Below, piece by piece: positions 1-8,181 of a DNA stretch of 10,878 bases. Within the stretch, counting starts at the first letter, position 1, and each line of letters starts with the position of its first letter. The stretch is from NCBI GenBank assembly GCA_017512625.1, contig JAFWFB010000021.1, positions 1-10,878 of the forward strand, given 5' to 3'. Under the pieces are notes generated by a model, which was given only the letters and a program-made list of their open reading frames with translations, was not told the origin of the DNA and made no database searches. Made by a program: the position numbers and the translations under genes. This DNA comes from Erysipelotrichaceae bacterium. Lineage in GTDB: Bacteria; Bacillota_I; Bacilli_A; Erysipelotrichales; Erysipelotrichaceae.

Positions 1-982
1 TACCAACAGCGATGAAGTAATGGAATATCTGAGTCAGTTCTCGGATTTCTATGAATACCGTCACAAAGTCCTTGGTCATATCAAGGATATAGTCGTGCCG
101 ATCCCTTTCAACCTGACTTCCCTAGAGGAATGCTTTGAAGCGGAAAAGGCGGCCAGGATCAAGGAAAGACTGATCGATACCTATGGCTTTGGTAACAAGG
201 TAACCATTTCTGAACTCAGAAAGAATGATGATCCGGACGTCAAGGAACTGGCTGAATTCGTCTTCGAAAACGTCTTTAAGCACTATACGATGAAACAGTG
301 GGGCTATACCGTTGAAGAATTAGATCCGGCGGTAATTGCCAGAGTTCCGGTCAATATCTCCTATGATGATCATTACTTCGTCGACAAGTATCAGTGCATG
401 CCAAAGGAAGGTTATACAAAGATCTTCGAGAAGATGCTTGATAGCATCAACCTGAAGCTGATGCTTAATACCGAAGCCAAGGATGTCATCAAACTGGATG
501 AAAAGGAACATAAGGTCTATGTCGAAGGCGAGCTCTACGAAGGACCGATCGTCTATACCGGAGCTGTCGATGAGTTATTGGACTACAAGTTCGATGATCT
601 GCCTTATCGGACTCTTGATCTGGTAAAGCATCGTGTCATTGGTACCTACCAGAAGGGTGCGGTTGAAAATTACGGAACGCCAAAGGAAGTAAATGCCTTT
701 ACCAGGATCACTGAGTACAAGCACTTCATGGAAAGCTGTCACTCCTATTACAGCTATATCCACAAGGAATATCCATTGCAGTATCAAAGAGGCCTGGGCT
801 TTACTCCATATTATCCGATCAATAATGAAGCTAACCAGAAGCAGTATGACAAGTATGTTGAGGAAGTCAAAAAATACAATAATATTTATCTCTTAGGAAG
901 ACTTGCTGAATACAAGTACTACAACATGGATCAGATCATCCTCAAGGCACTGGAGCTTTCCAGAGAATTATTAAATAAATAA
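1..982 (+). CDS. glf: UDP-galactopyranose mutase, 3' part (5' end outside window)
   Basis: UDP-galactopyranose mutase is a cytoplasmic flavoenzyme that converts UDP-galactopyranose to UDP-galactofuranose, the donor for galactofuranose in surface glycans. The reading frame is open to the left edge (codons start at base 2, reading TNSDEV before the first Met at base 20). That stretch matches the conserved 'HTNS...V' segment that follows the FAD-binding N terminus, so roughly 60 residues (GxGxxG fold and His loop) are missing and Met at base 20 is not the real start. Visible family signatures, counted from that Met, are the VPIPFNLTSL segment (about residues 26-35), RVPVNISYDDHYF (about 108-120), MPKEGYTKIFEKML (about 127-140), and the C-terminal LGRLAEYKYYNMDQ block with the Tyr and Asp that contact flavin and substrate. 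The stop codon TAA at 980-982 runs into a terminator. The facing acyltransferase pair suggests a polysaccharide neighbourhood (inference). Confidence 0.95.
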   Translation, partial: TNSDEVMEYLSQFSDFYEYRHKVLGHIKDIVVPIPFNLTSLEECFEAEKAARIKERLIDTYGFGNKVTISELRKNDDPDVKELAEFVFENVFKHYTMKQWGYTVEELDPAVIARVPVNISYDDHYFVDKYQCMPKEGYTKIFEKMLDSINLKLMLNTEAKDVIKLDEKEHKVYVEGELYEGPIVYTGAVDELLDYKFDDLPYRTLDLVKHRVIGTYQKGAVENYGTPKEVNAFTRITEYKHFMESCHSYYSYIHKEYPLQYQRGLGFTPYYPINNEANQKQYDKYVEEVKKYNNIYLLGRLAEYKYYNMDQIILKALELSRELLNK

Positions 983-1003
983 AAAAGGGCTTAGCCCTTT
1001 TTT
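981..1003. terminator. Bidirectional rho-independent terminator between convergent genes
   Basis: A perfect 10-bp stem (six A plus GGGC, then GCCC plus six T) closes on a three-base TTA loop. The A-run and T-run mean it can act on both strands. It begins inside the stop codon of glf and overlaps the stop codon of the minus-strand SGNH-like gene (1002-1004), so one hairpin serves both transcripts. Confidence 0.9.
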
Positions 1004-2438
1004 AATACATCTTCTGATAATTGTAATAACCGGTCTCCCAGAAGGTATAGCGGGTATCGATGCTTTTGATCGTGTACCAGTTGCCGCTGAAGAACAGCAG
1101 TCCAGTCTCATTTTCTAGATACTTATAATCATCGTCATAGACCAGATAGTCGCTGCCCAGTTCGATGTGGTGTCCTTCGATATCCTGGATCAGCGGTTCA
1201 TCAAAGCTCTCATAGAGGATCTTTTTATCCTTTAGGATCGCATAGTAATTGCTATTACTTGGGAGATTGATGCCCAGTTCATTGAGCAGAGCATCCCTTT
1301 CCTCGGTGATCGTTGCATTCATTCCGGCGGTGTATTTGACAGCGTAGTAGGTATTGCTATCTTCTTTTAAAGTACGCAGATAGCGCTCCGGATCAAGTTC
1401 GTTATGATATTCGTAACGGGCAAGCTCCTTAAAGAAGCTGGAGTATTCGCTGTCTAACTGCTCCGTACCGTGATGATCGAAACTGTAGTTTTCCTTGATG
1501 AAGTCGCTAAGATCATCACAGATCATATTGACGCCGACGATGTTGGAATGGGAAGTATCACCATGGAATTCAACGAAATAATGGAAATCATTGTTGAAGA
1601 AGTCCAGGTATTTGATCCCTTTTTCATCAGCCCATTGCCAAAGGGCATATTTGGTATCCTGATCGGCTTTGGTAGCCTGGTAAGGGATCATGGTGAGCAT
1701 CAGTTCGATGTTGTTTTCCTTGCAAAGCTCATAGATCAGGTTCAGATATTTAACATCCTTCTCATCCAGTTTGCCTACCCCATAGGAGTATCTAGGCAGC
1801 TGCCAGGCATAACCGTATTCCTCGAAAGCATAATAGAGGTGATAGCCGAATTCCCGGTTTGGTTTAGGCTTTTGAGGTATCAGTTGTTCAAAGGTCTCCA
1901 GATTTTCGAAGTTTTTCCAGTTGTTATGATTGATCAGCCACTCATTGGAATAGGTCTCCTGCTTTTCTTCGGAAAGCATCTTGATGACATTGTATTTTTC
2001 TTCGCCCCTTAACTTGTATTGCGCGACGATGTAGTTGCTCTCCATCCTGCAACCCTCTCTTGAAGGACAGGCGAAGTAGCCATCCAGGATGACCAGTTTA
2101 GGACTCTGGGTCCTTAGGACATTCTTAAGGTATTCATAGCTTACTTCAAAGGACTGACAGTCCGAACCTTTTGTGTAGCCGTATAATCCGGAATACTTAT
2201 AGATCAGGGTCGGAGAGATTCCGTAATAGACATGGGATGAACCCAGATAGACATAATCTAGGCAGTTTTCAGGCAAGTTAAAGAATTCATCGTCATAGTT
2301 TACTTCCTGGTTGCGGAAAAGAGGCTGTTTGTTCAGATAGTTGAAAGTCGTTAATGCCATCAAAACTACCAGAGACAGTTTGGCGATGGTACTTATGAAG
2401 TAATAGAAAGGTTTAAGTTTAAAGATTATCTTGCGCAT
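1002..2438 (-). CDS. SGNH-hydrolase-like membrane protein, partner of MBOAT acyltransferase
   Basis: 478 residues from the ATG at 2438. An N-terminal hydrophobic segment (about residues 7-31) would anchor it with the bulk outside the cytoplasm. The SGNH-like domain starts with YLGSSHVYYGISP (Ser67/Ser68, where SGNH enzymes carry the nucleophile) and ends with DTSHSN (Asp294, His297), placed like the Asp-x-x-His pair of this fold. By analogy with DltD and AlgJ/AlgX, it would take an acyl group from the MBOAT partner and pass it to an exported glycan. About 160 residues follow the SGNH domain, with a pattern recalling the ILEI/PANDER-like domain of some bacterial surface proteins (inference). 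ATG 2438 is preferred over GTG 2447 because it overlaps the MBOAT stop as TAATG, implying translational coupling, with a weak GGTGG ahead of it. Acyl group and glycan are unknown. Confidence 0.8.
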   Translation of the reverse strand: MRKIIFKLKPFYYFISTIAKLSLVVLMALTTFNYLNKQPLFRNQEVNYDDEFFNLPENCLDYVYLGSSHVYYGISPTLIYKYSGLYGYTKGSDCQSFEVSYEYLKNVLRTQSPKLVILDGYFACPSREGCRMESNYIVAQYKLRGEEKYNVIKMLSEEKQETYSNEWLINHNNWKNFENLETFEQLIPQKPKPNREFGYHLYYAFEEYGYAWQLPRYSYGVGKLDEKDVKYLNLIYELCKENNIELMLTMIPYQATKADQDTKYALWQWADEKGIKYLDFFNNDFHYFVEFHGDTSHSNIVGVNMICDDLSDFIKENYSFDHHGTEQLDSEYSSFFKELARYEYHNELDPERYLRTLKEDSNTYYAVKYTAGMNATITEERDALLNELGINLPSNSNYYAILKDKKILYESFDEPLIQDIEGHHIELGSDYLVYDDDYKYLENETGLLFFSGNWYTIKSIDTRYTFWETGYYNYQKMY

Positions 2439-3868
2439 TAGAACCACCGGTAAATGAAGTCTGAAGGATCAAACCCACCCTTTCCATATACAGCAAACAC
2501 CATAAAGGTGACCATCATGGTAAAGTAGACGGCCCACCTCAACGGGAAGAACATTTTATTGAACCAGCCAAAGACATTGGTGAAATATCTAAGGATGTCG
2601 GTAATGATAACGATAGCTAAAAGGACATAGAGCCAGTACTGCTCCATCAGGGTCATTCCGATCAGCTCATAGCTGAATGGCTGCGCCACCTGCAAGCGCT
2701 GTAAGACTGTGCTTACCTCGCCCATGGTCGGATAACGGAAGATCAGCCACAAGGCAGTGACGATCGTGAAATTGATCAATATCAGAAGCGGTGAGAAAGC
2801 GATGGTGATCTTCTTTCCCACATGCAGGAACTTCAAAAGGGCTCCAATCATGTTTTCCACGATTTGGATCACTCCGTGCAAGAGGCCCCAAATCAGGAAG
2901 TTAAGGGTGTTGCCATGCCAAAGACCGGAAGCGATAAAGACGATCACCAGGTTGATAGCCTGGATGATGGCACCCTTGCGGTTGCCACCCAATGGGATGT
3001 ATAGGTAATCACGGAACCAGGATGACAGGGAGATGTGCCAGCGACGCCAGAAATCCTTCAGGTTGATGGCCAGATATGGCGATCTGAAGTTATCAGGCAG
3101 ATGAATGCCCAAAAGTCGGGAAGAACCGATGGCGATATTGCTCAGGGAATCAAAGTCCAGATAGATCTGGAAGGAATAAAGGACGATACCAAATAACAGA
3201 TTCCATCCGGTGATCTCCGGATTATCCAAAGTCTTGGCGACGATGGCCGAGAAGTAATCACAGATGACCATCTTCTCATAGATACCCAGCACCAGCTGGA
3301 ATCCTCCGGCCTTCGCATCCTTATAGTCAAAGCGGTATTTGCTCTTGATCTCATTGATAAAAAGATTGATCCGGTTGATCGGTCCGGCGATCATCGTCGG
3401 GAAGTAGAACAGATAATCAAACAGTAAAAGCGGATTCTTGACGCTTAGGATCTTTCCGGCCTTAACATCGAATAAGTAGGATAAGGCCTTAAACAGGAAA
3501 AAGGACAGACCAATCGGCTGATAGAATTTGTCATATACCAGCAATACCGGATACTTGAACATGAAAAGAAGGTAAAGTAAAAGGATCACGGAGATCGTTA
3601 GGAAAGTCTTTTTGAATTTCAGCTTGTCAATCAGGATGCCAAAGAGATACGATATCACAAATACGATGCCGATCATCTGGAAATTCATGATCCCAAAGCT
3701 GTAAATGAAAACTATATTAGCGATACAGATCACATAGGGACGAAGTATCGCTTTAAAAGGACGGGACAAGAAAAAAACAATCAGACAGAAAAGCACATAG
3801 TAGATGCTCACAAAATCCAATTGCATAAATTCCTTGGGTAGTTCAAAATAGAAGTCGCCAATGTACAT
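2438..3868 (-). CDS. MBOAT family membrane-bound O-acyltransferase (AlgI/PatA/DltB-like)
   Basis: A polytopic membrane protein of 476 residues, the normal size for bacterial MBOATs, with about ten or more hydrophobic segments spread over its length. Diagnostic motifs are FPTMIAGPINR (156-166), FWRRWHISLSSWFRDYLYIP (273-292) followed by LGGN, and GLWHGNTLNFLIWG (315-328). His318 in the WHG motif corresponds to the essential histidine of AlgI and DltB. The C-terminal FIYRWF resembles the family's usual FIYFQF end. Such proteins move an acyl group across the membrane for O-acylation of polysaccharides or teichoic acids. The SGNH-like gene follows with a 3-base overlap. No ribosome binding site precedes ATG 3868, whereas Met15 (ATG at 3826) has AAGGA four bases upstream and would give an N terminus closer to most MBOATs, so the real start may be 3826. 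Family assignment is firm; the substrate is not known. Confidence 0.92.
   Translation of the reverse strand: MYIGDFYFELPKEFMQLDFVSIYYVLFCLIVFFLSRPFKAILRPYVICIANIVFIYSFGIMNFQMIGIVFVISYLFGILIDKLKFKKTFLTISVILLLYLLFMFKYPVLLVYDKFYQPIGLSFFLFKALSYLFDVKAGKILSVKNPLLLFDYLFYFPTMIAGPINRINLFINEIKSKYRFDYKDAKAGGFQLVLGIYEKMVICDYFSAIVAKTLDNPEITGWNLLFGIVLYSFQIYLDFDSLSNIAIGSSRLLGIHLPDNFRSPYLAINLKDFWRRWHISLSSWFRDYLYIPLGGNRKGAIIQAINLVIVFIASGLWHGNTLNFLIWGLLHGVIQIVENMIGALLKFLHVGKKITIAFSPLLILINFTIVTALWLIFRYPTMGEVSTVLQRLQVAQPFSYELIGMTLMEQYWLYVLLAIVIITDILRYFTNVFGWFNKMFFPLRWAVYFTMMVTFMVFAVYGKGGFDPSDFIYRWF
3831..3835 (-). promoter_or_regulatory. Candidate ribosome binding site for an internal MBOAT start at 3826
   Basis: Read on the minus strand, AAGGA is followed by ATTT and then ATG (3826-3824). 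No comparable site lies ahead of the upstream ATG at 3868. If used, the protein would be 462 residues and begin MQLDFVSIYY, directly before the first membrane segment. The four-base spacing is short. Confidence 0.35.
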
Positions 3869-3878
3869 AGATAAGATA

Positions 3879-3884
3879 ATTCTA
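3879..3884 (-). promoter_or_regulatory. Possible -10 element ahead of the MBOAT gene
   Basis: The minus strand reads TAGAAT (five of six consensus bases) in the 41-base gap between queH and the MBOAT gene. No convincing -35 element is present at 16-18 bases. A start about 7 bases downstream would fall only a few bases before ATG 3868 and about 46 bases before ATG 3826. The gap has no terminator hairpin, so read-through from the queuosine genes is equally possible. Confidence 0.25.
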
Positions 3885-3909
3885 CATCAATCAGTGATAT
3901 TTGGATAGT

Positions 3910-4497
3910 CTAGCGCAGGCTATACTCGCAGCCACAATAAAGCTGACAATATGGCTGGTATTTGCGTTTCAGTTCGTTGTTTTTCTCGACGCCATGATTC
4001 TTCTTGAAATCGCTGTGAATGAAGGTAAGACCGTATTTAAGTGCCAGTCTTTCACCGATCTCGTTGATGTATTCCGGCTTCTTGTAATCGGAGATGGACA
4101 TGACGGTGGTGAAATACTGATAGCCCTGCTTCTTGGCCATGATGGCGGTAGCTTCCAGACGCTTTTCGTAGCAGAGGTAGCAGCGCTTTCCTCCTTCCGG
4201 CTGATCAGCATATGGTCTTAGATCTTCCATGTAAGTGTCGTGATCATAGCGATCGATTATCACCTCATATGGTTCATTCAGTTTTTCCTGCAGACTTAAA
4301 AGAGTATCGACTCTTTTCTGATACTCTGTCTCAGGATAGATATTGGAATTGGAATAGAAGATCGTTACGTCGAAATGGTTGCTTAATTCAAGTAAAGGAA
4401 AAAGCGAACATGGTCCGCAACAGACATGAACCATGATCCTTTCCCGCTTGGAAAGACTGTGGATATCATTAAGATATAACTGATAATAGTTACTCAT
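3910..4497 (-). CDS. queH: Epoxyqueuosine reductase QueH
   Basis: QueH (formerly DUF208) carries out the last step of queuosine synthesis, reducing epoxyqueuosine to queuosine in tRNA. It replaces the cobalamin-dependent QueG in many Bacillota and Thermotogae. From the ATG at 4497 it is 195 residues, within the family range. The signature cysteines are present: HVCCGPC (Cys26, Cys27, Cys30), a GGKRCYLCYEKR block (Cys106, Cys109) and CQLYCGC near the C terminus (Cys184, Cys188, Cys190), used for the iron-sulfur cluster and metal site. The N-terminal NYYQLYLNDI segment matches the extension found in many Bacillota QueH proteins, which argues against starting at Met22 despite an AAAGGA ahead of it. 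Its start overlaps the end of queA by eight bases, so translation is probably coupled. Confidence 0.93.
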   Translation of the reverse strand: MSNYYQLYLNDIHSLSKRERIMVHVCCGPCSLFPLLELSNHFDVTIFYSNSNIYPETEYQKRVDTLLSLQEKLNEPYEVIIDRYDHDTYMEDLRPYADQPEGGKRCYLCYEKRLEATAIMAKKQGYQYFTTVMSISDYKKPEYINEIGERLALKYGLTFIHSDFKKNHGVEKNNELKRKYQPYCQLYCGCEYSLR

Positions 4498-5515
4498 TGT
4501 CGATAAACATGGAATCGCCAAAGGAGAAGAAACGGTATCTTTCCTTAATGGCCTCTTTATAGGTATTAAGGATCATCTCCCGGCTGGTAAAGGCAGCGAT
4601 CATCATGATCAGGGTCGATTTAGGCAGGTGGAAATTGGTGATCTGCGCATCGATCGCCTTGAACTCATATGGCGGATAAATGAAGATATTGGTATCGCCT
4701 TCAACTTCCTTGAAGGTGCCGTATTGTTGATAGATGCTTTCCAGGGTCCTGGTACTGGTAGTACCGATGCTGATGATCCTTCTTCCTTCATTTTTGGCTT
4801 TATTGAGGATCTCGGCAGTCTCCTTAGGCATCCGGTAGTGCTCATAGTGCATCTGGTGATCTTCGATGTTTTCTTCCTTGACCGGTTTGAAGGTTCCCAG
4901 ACCGACATGCAATATCACGTCAGCAAAGATGACGCCCTTATCCTTGATCTTCTGGATCAGTTCTTCATTGAAGTGAAGACCGGCTGTCGGGCAGGCAGCT
5001 GAACCGTCGATCTTAGCATAGACATTCTGATAGCGGTTCTTATCTTTCAGCTTTTCATGGATATATGGCGGTAATGGCATCTCACCCAGTTCTTCCAGGA
5101 TCTCATTGAAGATCCCTTCATAGATCATCTCGAAGACTCTGATGCCTTCTTCCCTTACTTCGACACACTTAGCCCTTAAGCGGTCATGGATATTGATGAT
5201 GGTATCGACCTTGATGACTTTGGCGTTGCCACAAAGACACTCGTATAAGCCGTTTTCTTCTTTCAGTATCAGCAATTCGACCCTGGCCCCGGTACCTTCC
5301 TTGATACCGAAAAGTCTTGCTGGTATTACCTTGGAAATATTGCGCACCAAAACATCACCGGGCTTCAGGTAGTCGATGATGTCATAGAAATGTTTATGTT
5401 CGATCGTTCCGGTATTCTTGTGCAGGACAAGCAGTCTGGACTCGGAACGCTTATCTACCGGGTGCTGAGCTATCAGCTCTTCAGGCAGATCGAAATCGTA
5501 ATCGGATAGTTTCAT
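4490..5515 (-). CDS. queA: S-adenosylmethionine:tRNA ribosyltransferase-isomerase QueA
   Basis: QueA moves and rearranges the ribosyl group of S-adenosylmethionine onto preQ1-modified tRNA to form epoxyqueuosine, the step between Tgt and QueH. From the ATG at 5515 it is 341 residues, the usual length. Family signatures include MKLSDYDFDLPEELIAQHP at the N terminus, SAACPTAGLHF, HVGLGTFKPV, ISIGTTSTRTLES and NFHLPKSTLIMMIAAF. A longer open frame reaches 5548 but runs into tgt. The ATG at 5515 is preferred because the protein then begins as family members do, a GAGG lies about eight bases upstream, and it sits one base after the tgt stop (TAG at 5519-5517). It lies directly between its pathway neighbours. 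Confidence 0.96.
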   Translation of the reverse strand: MKLSDYDFDLPEELIAQHPVDKRSESRLLVLHKNTGTIEHKHFYDIIDYLKPGDVLVRNISKVIPARLFGIKEGTGARVELLILKEENGLYECLCGNAKVIKVDTIINIHDRLRAKCVEVREEGIRVFEMIYEGIFNEILEELGEMPLPPYIHEKLKDKNRYQNVYAKIDGSAACPTAGLHFNEELIQKIKDKGVIFADVILHVGLGTFKPVKEENIEDHQMHYEHYRMPKETAEILNKAKNEGRRIISIGTTSTRTLESIYQQYGTFKEVEGDTNIFIYPPYEFKAIDAQITNFHLPKSTLIMMIAAFTSREMILNTYKEAIKERYRFFSFGDSMFIDNE

Positions 5516-5516
5516 C

Positions 5517-6675
<1,159 letters not shown>

Positions 6676-6681
6676 TATCTT

Positions 6682-7116
6682 GTGCGTAGCAAGGTAGTCA
6701 GAATCAACAGTATTGACGAGAACAAGATAATGACTCAGATCAAGGCCAAACCGGAACTGTTTTTAGCTTTGATGTTCGTCTTTTCTTTCGTGATCCTGAT
6801 GTTTAACGGATATCTGGGTTTTGCTTTGATGATGATCACTACCTATTGCTTTATTTTCTTTCCGGAAAGAAGACTTATTGACTTCTGTGATGAATATCTG
6901 ATCATCTATAACGATATCAATCACGAAGTCTGTTATATGCTCTATTATGATGAGATCGTATCCTGGCAATATGTCAGCACCTTCAATGCTGATAAGCTGG
7001 TCATTGCCCTGATCAACAATCAGGTCTATGAGACGGACATCTTCAATCGTCACCGGACAGAGAGGATCATGGAAAGATTTGTGCCTGAAAGGGGCTTAAA
7101 GAGCATAAGAGGTTGA
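6682..7116 (+). CDS. Small two-helix membrane protein of unknown function
   Basis: 144 residues, not recognised as a named family. Residues about 23-60 form two closely spaced hydrophobic segments (PELFLALMFVFSFVILMF and GYLGFALMMITTYCFIFF) with a very short turn, so both ends probably face the cytoplasm. The C-terminal part (about 62-144) alternates hydrophobic and charged stretches (EYLIIYND, VCYMLYYDEIVSWQYVS, LVIALINNQVYETDIF), a pattern like the small beta-rich, PH-like domain that follows two helices in many Bacillota membrane proteins (inference). The GTG at 6682 has no ribosome binding site and coincides with the expected transcription start, so translation could be leaderless. ATG 6730 (residue 17) is the alternative, with only a weak GAG upstream. 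It is divergent from tgt and ends at a TGA followed by a terminator, so it is likely a single-gene transcript. Confidence 0.75.
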   Translation: MRSKVVRINSIDENKIMTQIKAKPELFLALMFVFSFVILMFNGYLGFALMMITTYCFIFFPERRLIDFCDEYLIIYNDINHEVCYMLYYDEIVSWQYVSTFNADKLVIALINNQVYETDIFNRHRTERIMERFVPERGLKSIRG

Positions 7117-7127
7117 TTATAGGGATT

Positions 7128-7167
7128 GGTTAAAAGGCAAATAAAGCCTGTTAACCTGCCCTTTTTT
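7128..7167 (+). terminator. Rho-independent terminator after the small membrane protein gene
   Basis: GGTTAA and AGGC on the left arm pair with GCCT and TTAACC on the right arm around an AAATAAA loop, with a single A/G mismatch inside. Six T (7162-7167) follow after five bases. An alternative fold pairs AAAAGGCA with TGCC and the T-run. Either way it separates the small gene from the esterase array. Confidence 0.7.
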
Positions 7168-7233
7168 ATTTGAACAGCTACTACTGTAACTGATTCATAA
7201 AACGATCGCGGTAATAATTGGCGAAGAAGGATC

Positions 7234-7247
7234 GATACAGTATCTGT
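7234..7247. promoter_or_regulatory. Operator-like inverted repeat ahead of the esterase array
   Basis: GATAC-A-GTATC (7234-7244) is a perfect 11-base palindrome, and it overlaps ACAG-TAT-CTGT (7237-7247), a second inverted repeat. It lies 36-49 bases before the first esterase start, within the 166-base gap where the array's promoter must be if it is not read from upstream. No convincing -35/-10 pair was found in the gap, so an operator role is a guess. Confidence 0.3.
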
Positions 7248-7267
7248 GATCACTCTTCCCCAAAAAA

Positions 7268-7273
7268 AAGGAG
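7268..7273 (+). promoter_or_regulatory. Ribosome binding site of the first esterase gene
   Basis: AAGGAG, preceded by a run of A, lies nine bases before the ATG at 7283. It fixes the start of the first esterase. Confidence 0.8.
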
Positions 7274-7282
7274 AAATAGATC

Positions 7283-8179
7283 ATGATTTTTGAAGCAATG
7301 AAGGAGATCCCTGACAAGTACAAGGATCCCGCGGAACAAAAGGGAACAGTAGAAAAGTTTTTCTACAAGACCAGCAACCATCGTGAGGAAGAGGTGGAAA
7401 AATACGGTTATATCTATCTGCCTTACGGTTATGATCCCGCAAAACCATACGATATCGTCTATCAGCTGCATGGTGGCGGCGAGATCTGTGACAGGGCCTT
7501 GTACAAGGGAAGTGAGCCGACCTACAAGAAGCACTTTCTGGACCATATGATCGCCAATGGCGACATTAGACCGGTCTTGTTTGTAAGCTGCGAGTGGAAC
7601 CCTTATAACAATGATGCTCGAAAAGGCGCCGGAACCGAAGTATGCCGCGACTTCCATAACGAGCTGGTCAATGAACTGATCCCGGCTGTGGAAGCCAAGT
7701 ATCACGGCTATTCCGATTTCAAAACAGACAAGAAAAGCCTAATCGCTGCTAGGGACCATCGTCTGCTGATGGGCTGGAGCATGGGTTCGGTAACCATGTG
7801 GTTTACGGTCATGACCAGGGATCTGGCCTACTTTAAAAACTATAATTTCCAAAGCGGTGACTGTTGGGCAGTGGAAGAACATGCGGGCAAGGTAGCTAAA
7901 GAGACCGCTAAGGTCCTGCACGATACCATCCTTGAAAACGGCTTTACGAAGACAGACTTTAACTTCTATATCACGACCGGTACCAAGGATATCGCTTACC
8001 CGAATCTTTATCCATTGACCGAGACCTTAAAGGATCACCCTGATCTTTTCGATTTCAGCGAAAAAGGAAACTGCGTGACCCATATCTGGGAAAATGGCGA
8101 ACACCATACCCAATGGCGCAGGCAGTATCAATATAATGCTATATTGAATTTTTTCAGACAGGAACATAAGGAGGCTTAA
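7283..8179 (+). CDS. CE1-like alpha/beta-hydrolase esterase, array copy 1
   Basis: 298 residues, resembling the esterase-D/feruloyl-esterase type (PF00756, carbohydrate esterase family 1). Proteins of this family cleave ester bonds, for instance acyl or feruloyl groups on sugars. Motifs in order are YLPYGYD (45-51), oxyanion loop HGGG (63-66), ARDHR then GWSMG with the nucleophile Ser166, TTGTKD with the likely acid Asp236, and GEHHTQWR with the catalytic histidine at 274 or 275. There is no signal peptide or membrane segment, so it should be cytoplasmic. It opens the array and has its own strong ribosome binding site. It is the most divergent copy: it has QLHGGGEICDRALYKG where the others have Y-L-[IV]-HGGGE-x-A-EKYL, and a different segment after HGGG. 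The C-terminal coding end contains the AAGGAGG used by copy 2. The substrate is unknown; an intracellular siderophore or lipid esterase remains possible. Confidence 0.85.
   Translation: MIFEAMKEIPDKYKDPAEQKGTVEKFFYKTSNHREEEVEKYGYIYLPYGYDPAKPYDIVYQLHGGGEICDRALYKGSEPTYKKHFLDHMIANGDIRPVLFVSCEWNPYNNDARKGAGTEVCRDFHNELVNELIPAVEAKYHGYSDFKTDKKSLIAARDHRLLMGWSMGSVTMWFTVMTRDLAYFKNYNFQSGDCWAVEEHAGKVAKETAKVLHDTILENGFTKTDFNFYITTGTKDIAYPNLYPLTETLKDHPDLFDFSEKGNCVTHIWENGEHHTQWRRQYQYNAILNFFRQEHKEA
8168..8174 (+). promoter_or_regulatory. Ribosome binding site of esterase copy 2
   Basis: A full AAGGAGG inside the last codons of copy 1, seven bases before the ATG at 8182. It shows that copy 2 is meant to be translated efficiently from the same transcript. 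Confidence 0.85.
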
Positions 8180-8181
8180 GC

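Noticed and set aside
1470..2012. 180-residue plus-strand open frame opposite the SGNH-like gene
   Set aside because: It lies fully antisense to a well-supported coding sequence, has no ribosome binding site and shows no family motif. It is a codon-bias shadow.
4434..4497. Internal QueH start at ATG 4434 with AAAGGA ahead of it
   Set aside because: The residues between 4497 and 4434 match the N-terminal extension typical of Bacillota QueH, and starting at 4497 keeps the overlap with queA.
7170..7201. Promoter made of TTGAAC and CATAAA before the esterase array
   Set aside because: The spacing is 20 bases and the -10 matches only four of six bases. It also abuts the T-run of the upstream terminator, so it is too weak to report.
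7250..7705. 151-residue minus-strand open frame across the start of esterase copy 1
   Set aside because: It is antisense to copy 1. The antisense frames of the other copies (for example 10067-10585) resemble each other only because the sense genes are homologous.
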